From Paludibacteraceae bacterium (lineage in GTDB: Bacteria > Bacteroidota > Bacteroidia > Bacteroidales > Paludibacteraceae): DNA of 64,000 bases. Shown here in pieces: positions 63,956 through 64,000 of this stretch; the stretch's first letter is position 1, and each line of letters begins with the position of its first letter. The notes under the pieces were generated by a model. The model saw only the letters and a list, made by a program, of their open reading frames with translations, was not told the DNA's origin and searched no databases. The stretch is taken from the NCBI GenBank assembly GCA_024401555.1, contig JAKSKV010000006.1, forward strand, positions 48,272 through 112,271, read 5' to 3'. Both the position numbers and the translations under genes were made by a program.

Positions 63956-64000
63956 CTGAAAAAGGTTGTCACTTTTAGGATAGTTAAACTTAATAGGTTT

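Overview
The window is a chromosomal segment of a Bacteroidota genome, most likely Bacteroidales. The evidence is the promoter type (an upstream TTG or TTTG plus TAnnTTTG, seen many times), the near absence of Shine-Dalgarno sites, a permuted-free tmRNA with a GENNFALAA tag, type IX secretion (T9SS) sorting domains, an N-succinylornithine carbamoyltransferase in place of ordinary ArgF, and Bacteroidota-specific families such as DUF4292, FISUMP-like lipoproteins and TonB receptors with a carboxypeptidase-like N-domain. No rRNA, CRISPR array or intact transposase is visible.

Layout: 1-3.5 kb holds a gene tail, ssrA, a TerB-like protein, rimO and ftsY. 3.7-9.4 kb is an envelope block: a TPR protein, an outer-membrane barrel and a TerB-DnaJ protein. 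9.4-12.7 kb is a compact N-degron operon (clpS-clpA-aat). 12.7-21.5 kb carries a Wzz-like protein, a metallopeptidase lipoprotein, tRNA-Thr, an IMPACT-family protein, a DEAD-box helicase, a probable unannotated small RNA, a DUF436 protein and an HMA-protein/TonB-receptor pair. 21.6-27.8 kb is a surface-polysaccharide cluster (flippase, ligase/polymerase-like proteins, two glycosyltransferases). 27.9-29.6 kb has a BI-1 protein and argF'. 29.7-36.7 kb is an AT-richer accessory zone of lipoproteins, a secreted hydrolase, a T9SS-tail protein and an AAA ATPase bracketed by a 50-bp direct repeat. 36.8-45 kb has SpoIID-like, MATE, DUF3800, secreted and membrane proteins and the pta-ackA pair. 45-46.4 kb is a second orphan AAA ATPase. 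46.5-54.6 kb is a conserved envelope/housekeeping run (dut, TPR, DUF4292, EnvC-like, Wzz-like, Gfo/Idh/MocA, SpmA-SpmB-like, ybeY). 54.7-60.8 kb has two tandem glycosyltransferases and a 1,498-residue secreted protein with 14 tandem repeats. 60.9-64 kb has an unknown protein, a Fic protein lacking the usual catalytic His, and the start of a third orphan ATPase gene that breaks off.

Two patterns stand out. First, single accessory genes (two AAA ATPases, the Fic gene and the truncated ATPase) are each preceded by their own unrelated set of repeated or inverted sites overlapping the promoter, as if each is separately autoregulated. Second, 18.03-18.27 kb has a complete promoter and a strong terminator enclosing about 240 nt with no convincing gene, directly before a second promoter that serves the next gene; this is the best candidate for an undescribed RNA. 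Palindromic GTAG-type elements occur at three places next to gene ends.
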